The notes beneath the pieces were generated by a model. That model was given only the letters and a program-made list of their open reading frames with translations. It made no database searches and was not told the origin of the DNA. A stretch of DNA of 35,174 bases from Vasconcelosia minhoensis LEGE 07310 (GTDB taxonomy: Bacteria > Cyanobacteriota > Cyanobacteriia > Phormidesmidales > Phormidesmidaceae): contig NZ_JADEXG010000057.1 of the NCBI RefSeq assembly GCF_015207255.1, positions 1 through 35,174 on the forward strand. The letters are read 5' to 3'. Position 1 is the first letter of the stretch. The number at the start of each line of letters is the position of its first letter. A program made the position numbers and the translations under genes. Below are positions 1 to 7,328 of the stretch, in pieces.

Positions 1-169
1 TCTCTATCGCTAGGTCACTGTAGGTATTCGACGCGCCTCGCTTGCCAGTCTTTTGCTTGTTCTTCCAGGCGCTCAGCACCCCTTCATCTATCCAAACGGT
101 CAGGCTCCCTCGGGCCTCCAAGGCGGCATGATACTCTGACCAGTTGCAGATGCGGTAGCGGCTTTTCAT
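1..169 (-). CDS. IS5-family (IS903-like) transposase, N-terminal part
   Basis: This is the partial transposase of the element above. The visible 56 residues begin MKSRYRICNWSEYHAALEAR and continue with a GSLTVWIDEGVL segment. That is the conserved N-terminal signature of IS903-like transposases ('..W.eYn.aL..RGsltvW.de..').  The start at 169 is supported by a GGGAG Shine-Dalgarno just upstream (GGGAGAGC then ATG). The catalytic DDE residues lie beyond the left edge, so intactness cannot be judged. Confidence 0.85.
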   Translation of the reverse strand, partial: MKSRYRICNWSEYHAALEARGSLTVWIDEGVLSAWKNKQKTGKRGASNTYSDLAIE

Positions 170-258
170 GCTCTCCCTTACTTCGACTATTATCTCAACC
201 GTATCGATTCATTCTTGCTCATCACAACTGCCTATCGAACGATTTGTGCAACAAAGCC
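1..258 (-). mobile_element. IS5-family (IS903-like) insertion sequence, transposase-5' end, cut by window edge
   Basis: The minus strand beginning at 258 reads GGCTTTGTTGCACAAATC (positions 258 to 241), which matches the terminal inverted repeat typical of IS903/IS1031-type members of the IS5 family. The transposase starts about 90 bp further in, at 169, and runs off the left edge. Only this one end is in the window, so neither the other inverted repeat nor the target duplication can be checked. Immediately outside the end, at 259, an unrelated transposase-like reading frame begins in mid-gene, so this end marks the insertion point. Confidence 0.85.
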
Positions 259-431
259 ACTTCGACCTCAAACGACACGATGGCACGACTGCTGCTCAGC
301 GCTTATTTGGGCACGATTTTCCCGACGTATTTGAATGGATGCTAGCGCAGGTAGGTGATCTACCTATGCCTCGGCGGTCTTCTAAACCACAACAGCCGAA
401 ACCCTTATACGCAGACACTTTCCCGGCTTAA
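259..431 (+). pseudogene. 3' remnant of a transposase-like gene, interrupted by the IS
   Basis: The open frame from about 258 to the TAA at 429-431 encodes about 57 residues. It includes DLKRHDGTTAAQRLFG and then DVFEWMLAQVGDLPMPRR. This resembles the C-terminal tail of large DDE-type transposases, some of which are annotated DUF6399 ('..DGTTAAERFFG..P.dLFEWLL..v.lP.RPr'). That family name is from memory. The upstream part of the same frame lies inside the IS terminus, so the similarity starts exactly where the IS ends. The gene is therefore a 3' stump left after the insertion and has no start of its own. Confidence 0.55.
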
Positions 432-1040
432 GTTGGTACCCGACTGATATATTGCTTGACTGCCAGTCACTTGAAGAAGCTTTGAAGCGTAGCGAGGCCC
501 TGATTGATGCTAGCCGGTGATAGACCCGTTCTATTAGCTGTCTCTTCTCATGGTTCGTTCGCTGCCTTTGGCCAGAACCAGTAGACATTTCATATACGCT
601 ACACTATAGAATGCCTTCGGCACACCTTTTATTACATGACAACCACTTAGAAACCGACCGTTAAATTTACTGTCGTAGTCAATGCACAATATCGTTACCT
701 AACGGCTAGAGGGCAGATTAGCTGCAAAGGATGTGTCAGAAAGGAAGGTTTTTGACGCATCCGTGGCAACGACTCTCTAGGCATATAATCACGAACTTAC
801 AACTTATAATAAGTAATAACCTACGGTTCGCTGATCACTACCTGTAGTGTTTTCCTCTAGTGAAAAACACGCCGATGGGGTATTCGTAATTTTGAACAAT
901 CCGATAGCTTTTCATATCAAGTCACTACATTGAGCTAAGTAAGAAATGCTGCATAGAGACACTTCAACATTAGCAACGCCCGTTCCGATAACTCCGACAA
1001 CTTCTCGCGTGAGTTCGCCCATATAACGACTGCGCGAGTG
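432..1040. other. Gene-free stretch
   Basis: I find no convincing coding region, RNA gene or strong hairpin in these 609 bases. The sequence is visibly richer in A and T than the rest of the window and contains no HIP1 octamer. Short open frames here have no ribosome-binding site and no recognisable product. It is probably degenerate flank from earlier mobile-element activity. Confidence 0.5.
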
Positions 1041-1901
1041 TCAGTGTAGGGGAATCTGGACTGCGTTATCGCAAGTCAGTATCTCAGTCTTATCTTCATC
1101 GGTGAACTTTACCTTGTATAGGCTAGTGAAAATATGAAACCTAGCGTTCGCAATACCTGTGCCCTTATCGCCAATGACTTCTAAGGTGAACTCGCCACGA
1201 TGCCCTAAGGTGCCCGGATCGCGAACCGTCATGTTTTTGCCCCAGGTCGGCGCGATGATTTTAACGTTACCGACTATTGCCTTAATCGGTTCGCAGTTCT
1301 GAATATCGCTGACCGCGTATTTATAGTCTGTAAATTCTGTGTAAGCCCACTGCTGTCGCGACTGGGCTGGCGCATTCACGCCTGGAAAGCCGCTGTAGTT
1401 CAATAGACACAAAAAGAAAACCAGCACTACTGGTATAGCGGCTCTCCTCAAAGTTGCCACATGCCCCGAAGTCCTGCGACGCTTTGCTAAGCAGCCCAGT
1501 TGTATTCCCAGTAGCGATCCAACACCAATGCCGATCCATGGGGAGATAAAAGCAAAATCGCTAATCAGTTGTGTCATTAGCCCGGCAATACCGCCAATGA
1601 CGCCCCCCACCATCAAAGATGCGGGTTCGACTACTAATGTACGGCGGGGACAAAGCTGCCCAAACAGCCAAGCTGAGCCGTAAACGCCTAGAGAATGCAG
1701 CAGCGCGTATACCACTAACCAGAGGCAGGGCCAGACAACCAAACCTTCCTCACGATAGTTAAGAAAGTAGAAGTCATGCGAATGCGAATGCCAGTGCGCA
1801 GTACCGTACAAGACAAAAAGGCCCGATAACGTACTCACCAAAGCAACTGGCAAATCTCTCAGACGCTTTCTGACAAAAGGCGCAACTATTCTTAGGCTCA
1901 T
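1041..1901 (-). CDS. Unrecognised membrane protein with soluble C-terminal domain
   Basis: This is a 286-residue protein. Hydrophobic segments at about 17-37, 52-75, 95-115, 120-138 and 152-170 suggest four to five membrane spans. A soluble domain of about 115 residues follows. That domain contains AIVGNVKIIAPTWGKN, a GHRGEFTLEVIG strand and GTGIANARF. A 'GnV....G.a.l...V.G.kG.g.a' pattern like this recalls the Coa1/Tim21-like fold, but I cannot confirm it. Its start codon lies only 21 bp from the end of the downstream-reading IS at 1923, so its native promoter may have been displaced, and transcription out of the transposase would enter it directly. The GGAAAAATAG ahead of ATG is at best a weak ribosome site. 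There is no HIP1 site in the gene. Function unknown. Confidence 0.6.
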   Translation of the reverse strand: MSLRIVAPFVRKRLRDLPVALVSTLSGLFVLYGTAHWHSHSHDFYFLNYREEGLVVWPCLWLVVYALLHSLGVYGSAWLFGQLCPRRTLVVEPASLMVGGVIGGIAGLMTQLISDFAFISPWIGIGVGSLLGIQLGCLAKRRRTSGHVATLRRAAIPVVLVFFLCLLNYSGFPGVNAPAQSRQQWAYTEFTDYKYAVSDIQNCEPIKAIVGNVKIIAPTWGKNMTVRDPGTLGHRGEFTLEVIGDKGTGIANARFHIFTSLYKVKFTDEDKTEILTCDNAVQIPLH

Positions 1902-1922
1902 CTATTTTTCCATGCCCTACTT

Positions 1923-1940
1923 CAGAGAGTGTTTGTAAAT
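1923..1940. repeat. IS terminal inverted repeat (transposase 3' side)
   Basis: CAGAGAGTGTTTGTAAAT, the partner of 2832-2849. It lies between the stop of the transposase and the start of the membrane-protein gene at 1901. Confidence 0.85.
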
Positions 1941-1945
1941 GAAAG

Positions 1946-2757
1946 TTAAGTAGTTGTTGCTTTCCAATTTTTGCGATTCTTTTCTAATCGCCGCAACATC
2001 AATCGAATCATGACAATGTACACCATGCCTGCATGATTCTCCGGAAGCCGTTCATAATCTCGCGTCAAGCTTCTAGCATTATCCAACCAAGCCCAAGTCC
2101 TTTCCACAATCCATCGCTTTGCTTCTATCGTAAAGCCTTTAGCACTCTGTTGTGAAATCTCAATGGGGACACCATAAACGGCTTCTAGGTCATCGCCCAG
2201 GTCACCTCGATAGCCTTTATCGGCCAGAATCTTTTGAATCCGGCCATACTGCTCTAATACCCAAAACAGCACGAAAGGCGCTGCTTTCACATCGGCTTGG
2301 TTGGCTGCGCCGACATGACAGATCAGGACAAGCCCCAGCACATCTACGGCAATATGACGCTTGCGACCTTTCACCTTTTTATAGCCATCGACCCCAATTT
2401 CGGCCCCCCTTTTTCGCCCAGTTTGACCGACTGGCTGTCGATAATCGTCAAACTCGGTTCCGCCTCTCGTCCTTCGGACAGCCGCACTTGGCCGACGAGG
2501 GCTTGGTTGACCGCCTCCCAAACCCCCCGCCTGACCCACAACCGAAAGTAGCCGTAGACCGTTTGCCAGGGCGGAAAATCTTTGGGCAAGTTTCGCCATT
2601 TTATCCCGTTGTCAGCTCGATAAAAAATAGCGTTTAAGACTTCGCGTAAATCCACTTCTCGCAATCGACCGACCTGTTTTTGTTCGGGCAGCAGCGGCCC
2701 AATCCGATGCCATTCTAGATCGCTCAAATCGCTGCCGTTTCGCTCTGTCTCTCCCAT
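1946..2757 (-). CDS. IS5-family (IS427-like) transposase in two frames
   Basis: The first frame (2757 down to about 2371) gives the N-terminal DUF4096-type region (LSDLEWHRIGPLLPE, then IFYRADNGIKWRNLPKDFPPW) and the first catalytic Asp in TIIDSQSV. The second frame (2599 down to 1946) gives the rest: GVDGYKKVKGRKRH, the second Asp in ILADKGYRGD, and the catalytic Glu in WIVERTWAWLDNARSL. The frames overlap, and the coherent product needs a -1 shift near the run AAAAAGGGGGG on the minus strand (2414 to 2404). IS427-group elements commonly produce their transposase by such a programmed shift, so the element may be active. A simple frameshift mutation is the alternative. The DDE triad is complete across the two frames. 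Confidence 0.88.
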
Positions 2758-2831
2758 CGCAGTTGACCCCTGAGAACTTTCATTCCTGGCATCGCTGATT
2801 TCACAGACGATATGCGTTCTTCGTAATACCT

Positions 2832-2849
2832 ATTTACAAACAGCCTCTG
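2832..2849. repeat. IS terminal inverted repeat (transposase 5' side)
   Basis: On the minus strand this reads CAGAGGCTGTTTGTAAAT, 16 of 18 identical to the repeat at 1923-1940. It lies about 75 bp upstream of the transposase start at 2757. Confidence 0.85.
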
Positions 2850-2993
2850 ATTAGTGCAAGAGGTCTCATGACTCTAGGGGCTCGGTCATTGATCTATAAA
2901 GTTTTCAGCGCGTTGCCTCATTTTATCGTCCCTAAAGTCATTAAAGAGCGTTAGTTAGCAAGACCGACGGACTCTATAGGAAGCGTTATTAAG

Positions 2994-3011
2994 AGGGCTA
3001 AAATTAGCCCT
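2994..3011 (-). terminator. Possible terminator hairpin after the kinase gene
   Basis: A 7-bp stem (AGGGCTA / TAGCCCT) with a 4-base loop begins two bases past the stop codon at 3013-3015. Only a short mixed T tract (CTCTTAAT) follows on the minus strand, so termination strength is uncertain. Confidence 0.45.
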
Positions 3012-3012
3012 G

Positions 3013-5304
3013 CTAAGGTATTGGAACAAAGTCATAGCCATAGCCTGAACGATCGCCGTTTCTGACCGTCACTAGCTGAGGCTGCTGATTGCGATCGCCC
3101 GACGGCAGAAACTTTACGATTTGAGTTGCGCCATCCGTCACAGGGCGATCGCTGCTTAGCACGGTCTCGATTCCTTCGCGGCTGGGCTGATTCTGCAACG
3201 CTGCGAAAATCGCCCGGGCCGCGTCATAGGTTGTCGCCGTACGCCAGCTCACATCGCCGCCCCAGTAATCGTAGGAGTGCTGAGCAAAAGACGATTCTCG
3301 ATGCGCCTGTAAATGCCAGGGGATAGCCACAACCAGCTCGGTTGCTGCTGGCCCAGCTTGGTCTAAAATTTTGGGATTGTACAAACTGTCACCGCCCAGC
3401 AGGGGGAGTTCGCCTTGATTTGCATCAATTACCCTTAGGGCTGGGTCGAGAGTTGGCGTATTGGCGGCCAGCATTAGTACCTCAGCCCCCGCTTGCTGGG
3501 CCTGCCGAACAGCTTCTGCTGCACTGTAATGGCTGAACTGGATCAGGTCAAACTCAGTAACCACCTCGCCGCCGTCGCCATAGAGCGCCGTGGTAAATTC
3601 ATTTTTGAGCGACTGGCTGTAGCTGCTCTGAGAGTTATAAAAAATGGCGGTCTTACGGCGGTGCAGCGTTTCGAGCTGATAGCTGGCGAGGGCAGCAGCG
3701 GCAAAGCGATCGCTCGGCGCGGTGCGAAAGACATAGTCACCCAGGCTAGAAATTTCCACCGAAGTGCTTGTGGGCGAAATCATGGGCAGCCCTTTCTGCT
3801 GATAAATGGGGGCGGCAGCCAGAGTAACATCACTGCTGAAATGACCGATAATGGCCAGGATAGAGGGATCTGAAGTGAGCTTGGTTGCCAGCCGTTGGGC
3901 AATGTTTGGATTGTTTCCGTCATCGGCAATCAGGACTTTGAGTGGAATCCCGGCAATTCCCCCAGCCTGATTGATTTCATCTTGAGCTTGAGCAATGCCA
4001 CGCAGAATTTCTAAGGCCGGATTTGTGCTTTCTTTGAGCGGGGCTGCTACCGCGATTGTATGGGCAGGCTGCTCGCCGATTCGGGCATTATTTAAGTAAA
4101 TCAGGGCTTCAGGATCATTCCGCTGGGTTACGAGTAGTGCCTCGAAAAGGTCGATTGCCAGAGGATAGTGACCGTCAGCGTAAGCTTTGATCGCAAGCTG
4201 TTTGAAGTCAGAAATCTGAGGAAGCAGACTGCGCTCCCCTAGGCTAAGTCGATGGGCCATAGCATCTGGCCTAGAGCTAGATCGATCTGCGCTGACGCTG
4301 GCTGACTCGGCGGTAGCCGCTACGGGAGACGGCTGTTCGAGCATGATTTTTCTAATAGACGCGGCTAACCCAATCCAAAAGAAAACCTTAAAGGCAGTGA
4401 CCAGGGCGTCACTATCCTTAGCTGAGGTCCGATTAGCAGGATACTTCTTGGATTTGGGAATAGCAGGAGCAGAGCGGGGCTCTTGCCAATTGAACTTGAC
4501 ACTGTCGAGTCTGGATTGGGCTTGCTGTACTGTCTGAAATCGCTCTTCAACAGCAGGCTGTAATAGCGTCTCTAGCCATTTGCACAAACTGGGTGAAAGC
4601 GATATTCGCGAACGAAACTGGATTCGGTTGCGCCACCGGGGTAATGTGGCTGGGGATTCACCTAACGCTAGAAACAGTAAAGTCGAGCCTAAACCATACA
4701 GGTCTGAAGCAAAGCAAGCCTGGCCGCGAAGTTGCTCGGGAGGCATGTAGTTCAGCGTGCCAATGCAGGTACCGCTGCCGATAGCCGTATGGCGGTAAAG
4801 GTTTTTAACCGCACCAAAGTCAACTAGAGAGAGCTGACCATTGGGTTGGTAGATCAGGTTGTCGGGCTTAATATCACGGTGGATGACGGCAGGCTCGCGG
4901 GTGTGCAGATATTCTAAAATAGCGAGAACCTGATGCGCGATCACGACTATCTCAGCTTCGTCAAATCGCTGCCCTGCTTTTACTAGATTTGCCAAGGAAT
5001 TTCCAGGGGCCAGCGACTGCACCAAATAGAAGTGACGATCGCTGCCTACATCGGCTTGGAAATAGTCGATGTATCTGGGAATGCCGGGATGATTCAGCCG
5101 TTCTAAGACCTCTGCTTCTCGCTCGAACAGGTCGAGTATCTTCCAGTCGCCAAGCCGCTTCAGGGAGAGGACTTTGATTGCCACCGGGCAGTCTAAATCA
5201 ATCATTTGAGCTTTGTAGGTATAGCCGGTGCTACCCTGGCCCAGCGTTGACAAAATTTGATAGCGATCGCTCAGCATATGACCGCGAGCATAGGGAACCA
5301 GCAT
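3013..5304 (-). CDS. Membrane Ser/Thr protein kinase fused to a periplasmic ligand-binding domain
   Basis: I place the start at 5304 because GGAGG lies 7 bases ahead of that ATG; the frame stays open upstream to 5388 but without such a site. The protein has 763 residues. A Hanks-type kinase covers about 15-260: glycine loop GQGSTG (22-27), Lys44 in VAIKVL, HRDIKPDN (142-149), DFG (162-164) and PPE (188-190), so the catalytic residues are complete. One membrane span lies at about 301-319. After a linker comes a TPR-like helix pair (about 368-410), then a type-1 periplasmic binding fold of the Leu/Ile/Val (Peripla_BP_6) family from about 416 to the end (DEINQAGGIAGIPLKV). The natural reading is a receptor kinase that senses a small ligand outside the cytoplasmic membrane. 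The ligand is unknown. It is divergent from the STAND fragment at 5484. Confidence 0.92.
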   Translation of the reverse strand: MLVPYARGHMLSDRYQILSTLGQGSTGYTYKAQMIDLDCPVAIKVLSLKRLGDWKILDLFEREAEVLERLNHPGIPRYIDYFQADVGSDRHFYLVQSLAPGNSLANLVKAGQRFDEAEIVVIAHQVLAILEYLHTREPAVIHRDIKPDNLIYQPNGQLSLVDFGAVKNLYRHTAIGSGTCIGTLNYMPPEQLRGQACFASDLYGLGSTLLFLALGESPATLPRWRNRIQFRSRISLSPSLCKWLETLLQPAVEERFQTVQQAQSRLDSVKFNWQEPRSAPAIPKSKKYPANRTSAKDSDALVTAFKVFFWIGLAASIRKIMLEQPSPVAATAESASVSADRSSSRPDAMAHRLSLGERSLLPQISDFKQLAIKAYADGHYPLAIDLFEALLVTQRNDPEALIYLNNARIGEQPAHTIAVAAPLKESTNPALEILRGIAQAQDEINQAGGIAGIPLKVLIADDGNNPNIAQRLATKLTSDPSILAIIGHFSSDVTLAAAPIYQQKGLPMISPTSTSVEISSLGDYVFRTAPSDRFAAAALASYQLETLHRRKTAIFYNSQSSYSQSLKNEFTTALYGDGGEVVTEFDLIQFSHYSAAEAVRQAQQAGAEVLMLAANTPTLDPALRVIDANQGELPLLGGDSLYNPKILDQAGPAATELVVAIPWHLQAHRESSFAQHSYDYWGGDVSWRTATTYDAARAIFAALQNQPSREGIETVLSSDRPVTDGATQIVKFLPSGDRNQQPQLVTVRNGDRSGYGYDFVPIP

Positions 5305-5410
5305 GGGCACCTCCAATAGAAAATGTAGGCCAGAAAACTTAGGTACTCTCAAACTAGTTAAGCCAAGAGCAGTCTGGAATATAGGCATAGTTATGAAGTA
5401 GGTTATGATC

Positions 5411-5425
5411 TGGCCCTAGGGGCCA
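5411..5425. promoter_or_regulatory. Palindrome in the divergent intergenic region
   Basis: TGGCCC-TAG-GGGCCA is a perfect 6-bp inverted repeat around a 3-base centre. It lies between the divergent kinase gene and the STAND fragment. It could be an operator. No promoter boxes can be placed with confidence around it. Confidence 0.25.
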
Positions 5426-5483
5426 ATTCAAGTCCGCTAAGTCCGTTAGGATAAAGTCATCCGTAAGCGGATTTGCCTCACCC

Positions 5484-6290
5484 ATGCCTTCACCGCCGCC
5501 GCTGTTCATAGAAGCAACGCAGAACTGGCATCTAGACCGCCTCTATGCCGATCTAGCGGTTGCCAAAGGCCAGTTTGCCTCACATATGCAGCCGGGCCTC
5601 ACTTCGGTTGAGAAAGTGCGGCTGCGGGGATTGCTGTGTGGCTATAGCCCCGCCGAAATTGCCGAACAGCAGGTTACAGCGACTGGAACGGTTGAGGTTA
5701 GTCTGAGTCAGACGCTCTATCGCTACGTTGAGGTGCTAACTGCGCGCTCGCGCAACACTCTAGAAAGCTGGCGTAACGTTGCCGACTGGCTGCGGCAGGC
5801 GGGCTACGAAAACACGATCGTTGAAATTAACTGGCAGCAGGTTCCCGATGTGCCGGTCTTCTACGGACGACAGGATGAGCTGGGCGAGCTCAAGGACTGG
5901 GTCGATCCTCCGTCGGTGCCCGCCTGCCGCCTGATTATGCTCCATGGGCCCTCTGGCATTGGCAAGACGACCTTGGCCGTCAAATTAGCAAAGGCAATGC
6001 GATCGCGCCTGAGCTCACTGAGGCAGATAGGTCCAGGCAAAGGTTGCGGCGGCAGCGCCGAAGATAGCGGCCCAGATCAATATTTCGGATTTGGAAATGT
6101 TCTGAATGCGCCATTTTGGCTTCGGCGATCGCGTTTGTTTAACCTTGCCGTAGTTTGGATCGCTTTTCTGTCGTCGCTTGGCTTCACCCATGGGATTATT
6201 GACTCACTAAATTTGGTGGACTGTGGACGGTTTGGAAGGGGTAGAGAAGTTCTAAAAGAGCAGAAAGACCAATTACAAGTATTTCTTTAA
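5484..6290 (+). pseudogene. STAND/NB-ARC ATPase, 5' fragment truncated after the P-loop
   Basis: Residues 1-110 form a helical N-terminal region (LTSVEKVRLRGLLCGYSPAEIA) like the domain found at the front of cyanobacterial NB-ARC/WD-40 proteins. Residues 155-163 are a perfect Walker A (GPSGIGKTT), preceded by FYGRQDELGELKDWV, the usual lead-in to NB-ARC. After residue 172 the family pattern stops abruptly at the HIP1 octamer 5999-6006. What follows to the stop at 6290 is low-complexity sequence read antisense through the 58-residue gene at 6015-6191. Walker B, the regulatory part and any sensor repeats are absent. Known relatives are several hundred to over a thousand residues long. The gene was probably truncated by a deletion or rearrangement ending at the HIP1 site. 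Confidence 0.8.
6015..6191 (-). CDS. DUF2839-like small membrane protein
   Basis: This 58-residue protein begins MGEAKRRQKSDPNYGKVKQT. The MGEAKRR..lDPNyGk opening is the hallmark of the DUF2839 family of small cyanobacterial and plastid-lineage proteins of unknown function. A basic, proline-rich middle is followed by one hydrophobic segment (ILIWAAIFGAAAATFAWTYL, about 37-56), so a single C-terminal membrane span is likely. No strong Shine-Dalgarno precedes the ATG at 6191. It lies wholly antisense within the junk tail of the STAND fragment and 80 bp downstream of mtnP on the same strand, so it may be transcribed with mtnP. The family match shows that this strand is the real coding one here. 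Confidence 0.75.
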   Translation of the reverse strand: MGEAKRRQKSDPNYGKVKQTRSPKPKWRIQNISKSEILIWAAIFGAAAATFAWTYLPQ

Positions 6291-7145
6291 TAGCAGTGAG
6301 AGGTCTTCTTTCGCCTCAGCGGGGGCCTTGTCTAGCGGGGTAATGATGGCATACTTGAGAGCAGAGTGAGCGTCGGACTCGGGGGGATGTTGGCTCAGGC
6401 GTTGAACGACGGATTGAATCACCCGCTGGGCGTTGACGGCGTTCTTTTGTAAGTTGCCAATCACCATCTCGACGCTGACGCTGTCGTGGTCGGGGTGCCA
6501 GCAGTCGTAATCGGTGACCATCGCCATGGTGGCGTAGGCCATTTCCGCCTCGCGGGCCAGCTTCGCTTCGGGCAGGTTGGTCATGCCGATCACGGTTGCG
6601 CCCCAGCTGCGGTAGAGGTGCGATTCGGCCTTGGTCGAAAAGGCGGGTCCCTCCATGCAGACATAGGTGCCGCCGCGATGCAGTGTTACCTCGGGCAGGT
6701 CTAAGTTTTCAATCGCATCGGCGAGCACACCTGCCAGCTGTTGGCAAACCGGGTCGCCAAAGGAAATATGCGCCACGATGCCGTTACCAAAGAAGGTCGA
6801 AACCCGACTGCGGGTGCGGTCGATGAACTGGTCAGGAATCACCATATCCAAAGGTTTGGCTTCGGCCTTGAGCGAGCCGACTGCCGAAGCGGAAATCAGA
6901 TACTCTACGCCCAGGCTTTTCATCGCGTAGATATTGGCCCGAAAGGGCAGCTCCGACGGCATCAGCGTATGGCCGCGACCGTGGCGGGCTAGAAAGGCCA
7001 CCCGCGTTCCTTCCAGGGTGCCAATAATCAGCGCATCTGATGGTTTGCCAAAGGGTGTCTCGACCTGCCGTTCTTCAATATCGGTTAGCGCCTCCATCTG
7101 GTAGAGGCCGCTGCCGCCGATAATGCCGATTTTTGCCACCGTCAT
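6273..7145 (-). CDS. mtnP: S-methyl-5'-thioadenosine phosphorylase
   Basis: This 290-residue protein is the normal length for the PNP/MTAP family. It shows GIIGGSGLY (7-15) with the phosphate-binding Gly/Ser, ARHGRGH (52-58), the substrate-loop [15 protein letters not shown], and [21 protein letters not shown] followed by TDYDCW. The TDYD pair near the ribosyl/adenine pocket is the form expected for methylthioadenosine rather than guanosine substrates. The enzyme cleaves MTA, the by-product of polyamine synthesis and other SAM reactions, to adenine and 5-methylthioribose-1-phosphate and so feeds methionine salvage in the cytosol. No other salvage gene is adjacent. Its 3' end overlaps the last 18 bases of the STAND fragment frame on the opposite strand. 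Confidence 0.95.
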   Translation of the reverse strand: MTVAKIGIIGGSGLYQMEALTDIEERQVETPFGKPSDALIIGTLEGTRVAFLARHGRGHTLMPSELPFRANIYAMKSLGVEYLISASAVGSLKAEAKPLDMVIPDQFIDRTRSRVSTFFGNGIVAHISFGDPVCQQLAGVLADAIENLDLPEVTLHRGGTYVCMEGPAFSTKAESHLYRSWGATVIGMTNLPEAKLAREAEMAYATMAMVTDYDCWHPDHDSVSVEMVIGNLQKNAVNAQRVIQSVVQRLSQHPPESDAHSALKYAIITPLDKAPAEAKEDLSLLLKKYL

Positions 7146-7202
7146 GGGTTTGTTCGCTGCAAGTTAACGTCAGCTTATTGTATCTGGATGGGGGTGGGGG
7201 GT

Positions 7203-7244
7203 GAAGAGGGAAGAGGGAAGAGGGAAGAGGGAAGAGGGAAGAGG
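7203..7244. repeat. Heptanucleotide tandem repeat, six copies
   Basis: Six perfect head-to-tail copies of GAAGAGG fill the gap between mtnP and the EF-G-like gene's terminator. Short tandem 7-mers in intergenic DNA are a known habit of cyanobacterial genomes. Degenerate copies of the same unit occur at 13053-13073. Copy number is likely to vary between strains. Confidence 0.9.
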
Positions 7245-7252
7245 GTTTGAGC

Positions 7253-7286
7253 AAAAAAGTAGGACCGCCAACTTGGCCGTCCTACT
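7253..7286 (-). terminator. Rho-independent terminator of the EF-G-like gene
   Basis: Read on the minus strand, AGTAGGAC-g-GCCAA-g-TTGGC-g-GTCCTACT forms a 13-bp stem with one internal G·G mismatch and is followed directly by TTTTT. It lies about 40 bp past the stop codon at 7329. Confidence 0.85.
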
Positions 7287-7328
7287 CTCTGACTTTTTGT
7301 CCGCTAAGATGGCTGTCTCGCCGGTGAG

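Larger units (their letters stand above)
1923..2849 (-). mobile_element. Complete IS5-family (IS427-like) insertion sequence
   Basis: A split DDE transposase is flanked by 18-bp inverted repeats that match at 16 of 18 positions: CAGAGAGTGTTTGTAAAT at 1923-1940, and CAGAGGCTGTTTGTAAAT read on the minus strand from 2849 to 2832. The element of about 927 bp is a normal size for the group. No exact target duplication is visible. The bases next to the core repeats read TCA on the left and TGA on the right, so the insertion may be old or the true tips may differ by 1-2 bp. Confidence 0.9.

Noticed and set aside
382-588. 68-codon minus-strand frame in the gene-free left region
   Set aside because: No start signal, no family similarity and biased basic composition. 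It partly overlaps the transposase remnant on the other strand.
2152-2637. 161-codon open frame on the plus strand
   Set aside because: It is fully antisense to the IS427-like transposase and shows no family pattern.
1915-2857. Target-site duplication of the IS427-like element
   Set aside because: The flanking bases differ (TCA on the left, TGA on the right), and no longer direct repeat fits the inverted-repeat ends.
7203-7244. Tandem repeats considered as a CRISPR array
   Set aside because: Units are 7 bp and contiguous with no spacers, and no cas genes are present.
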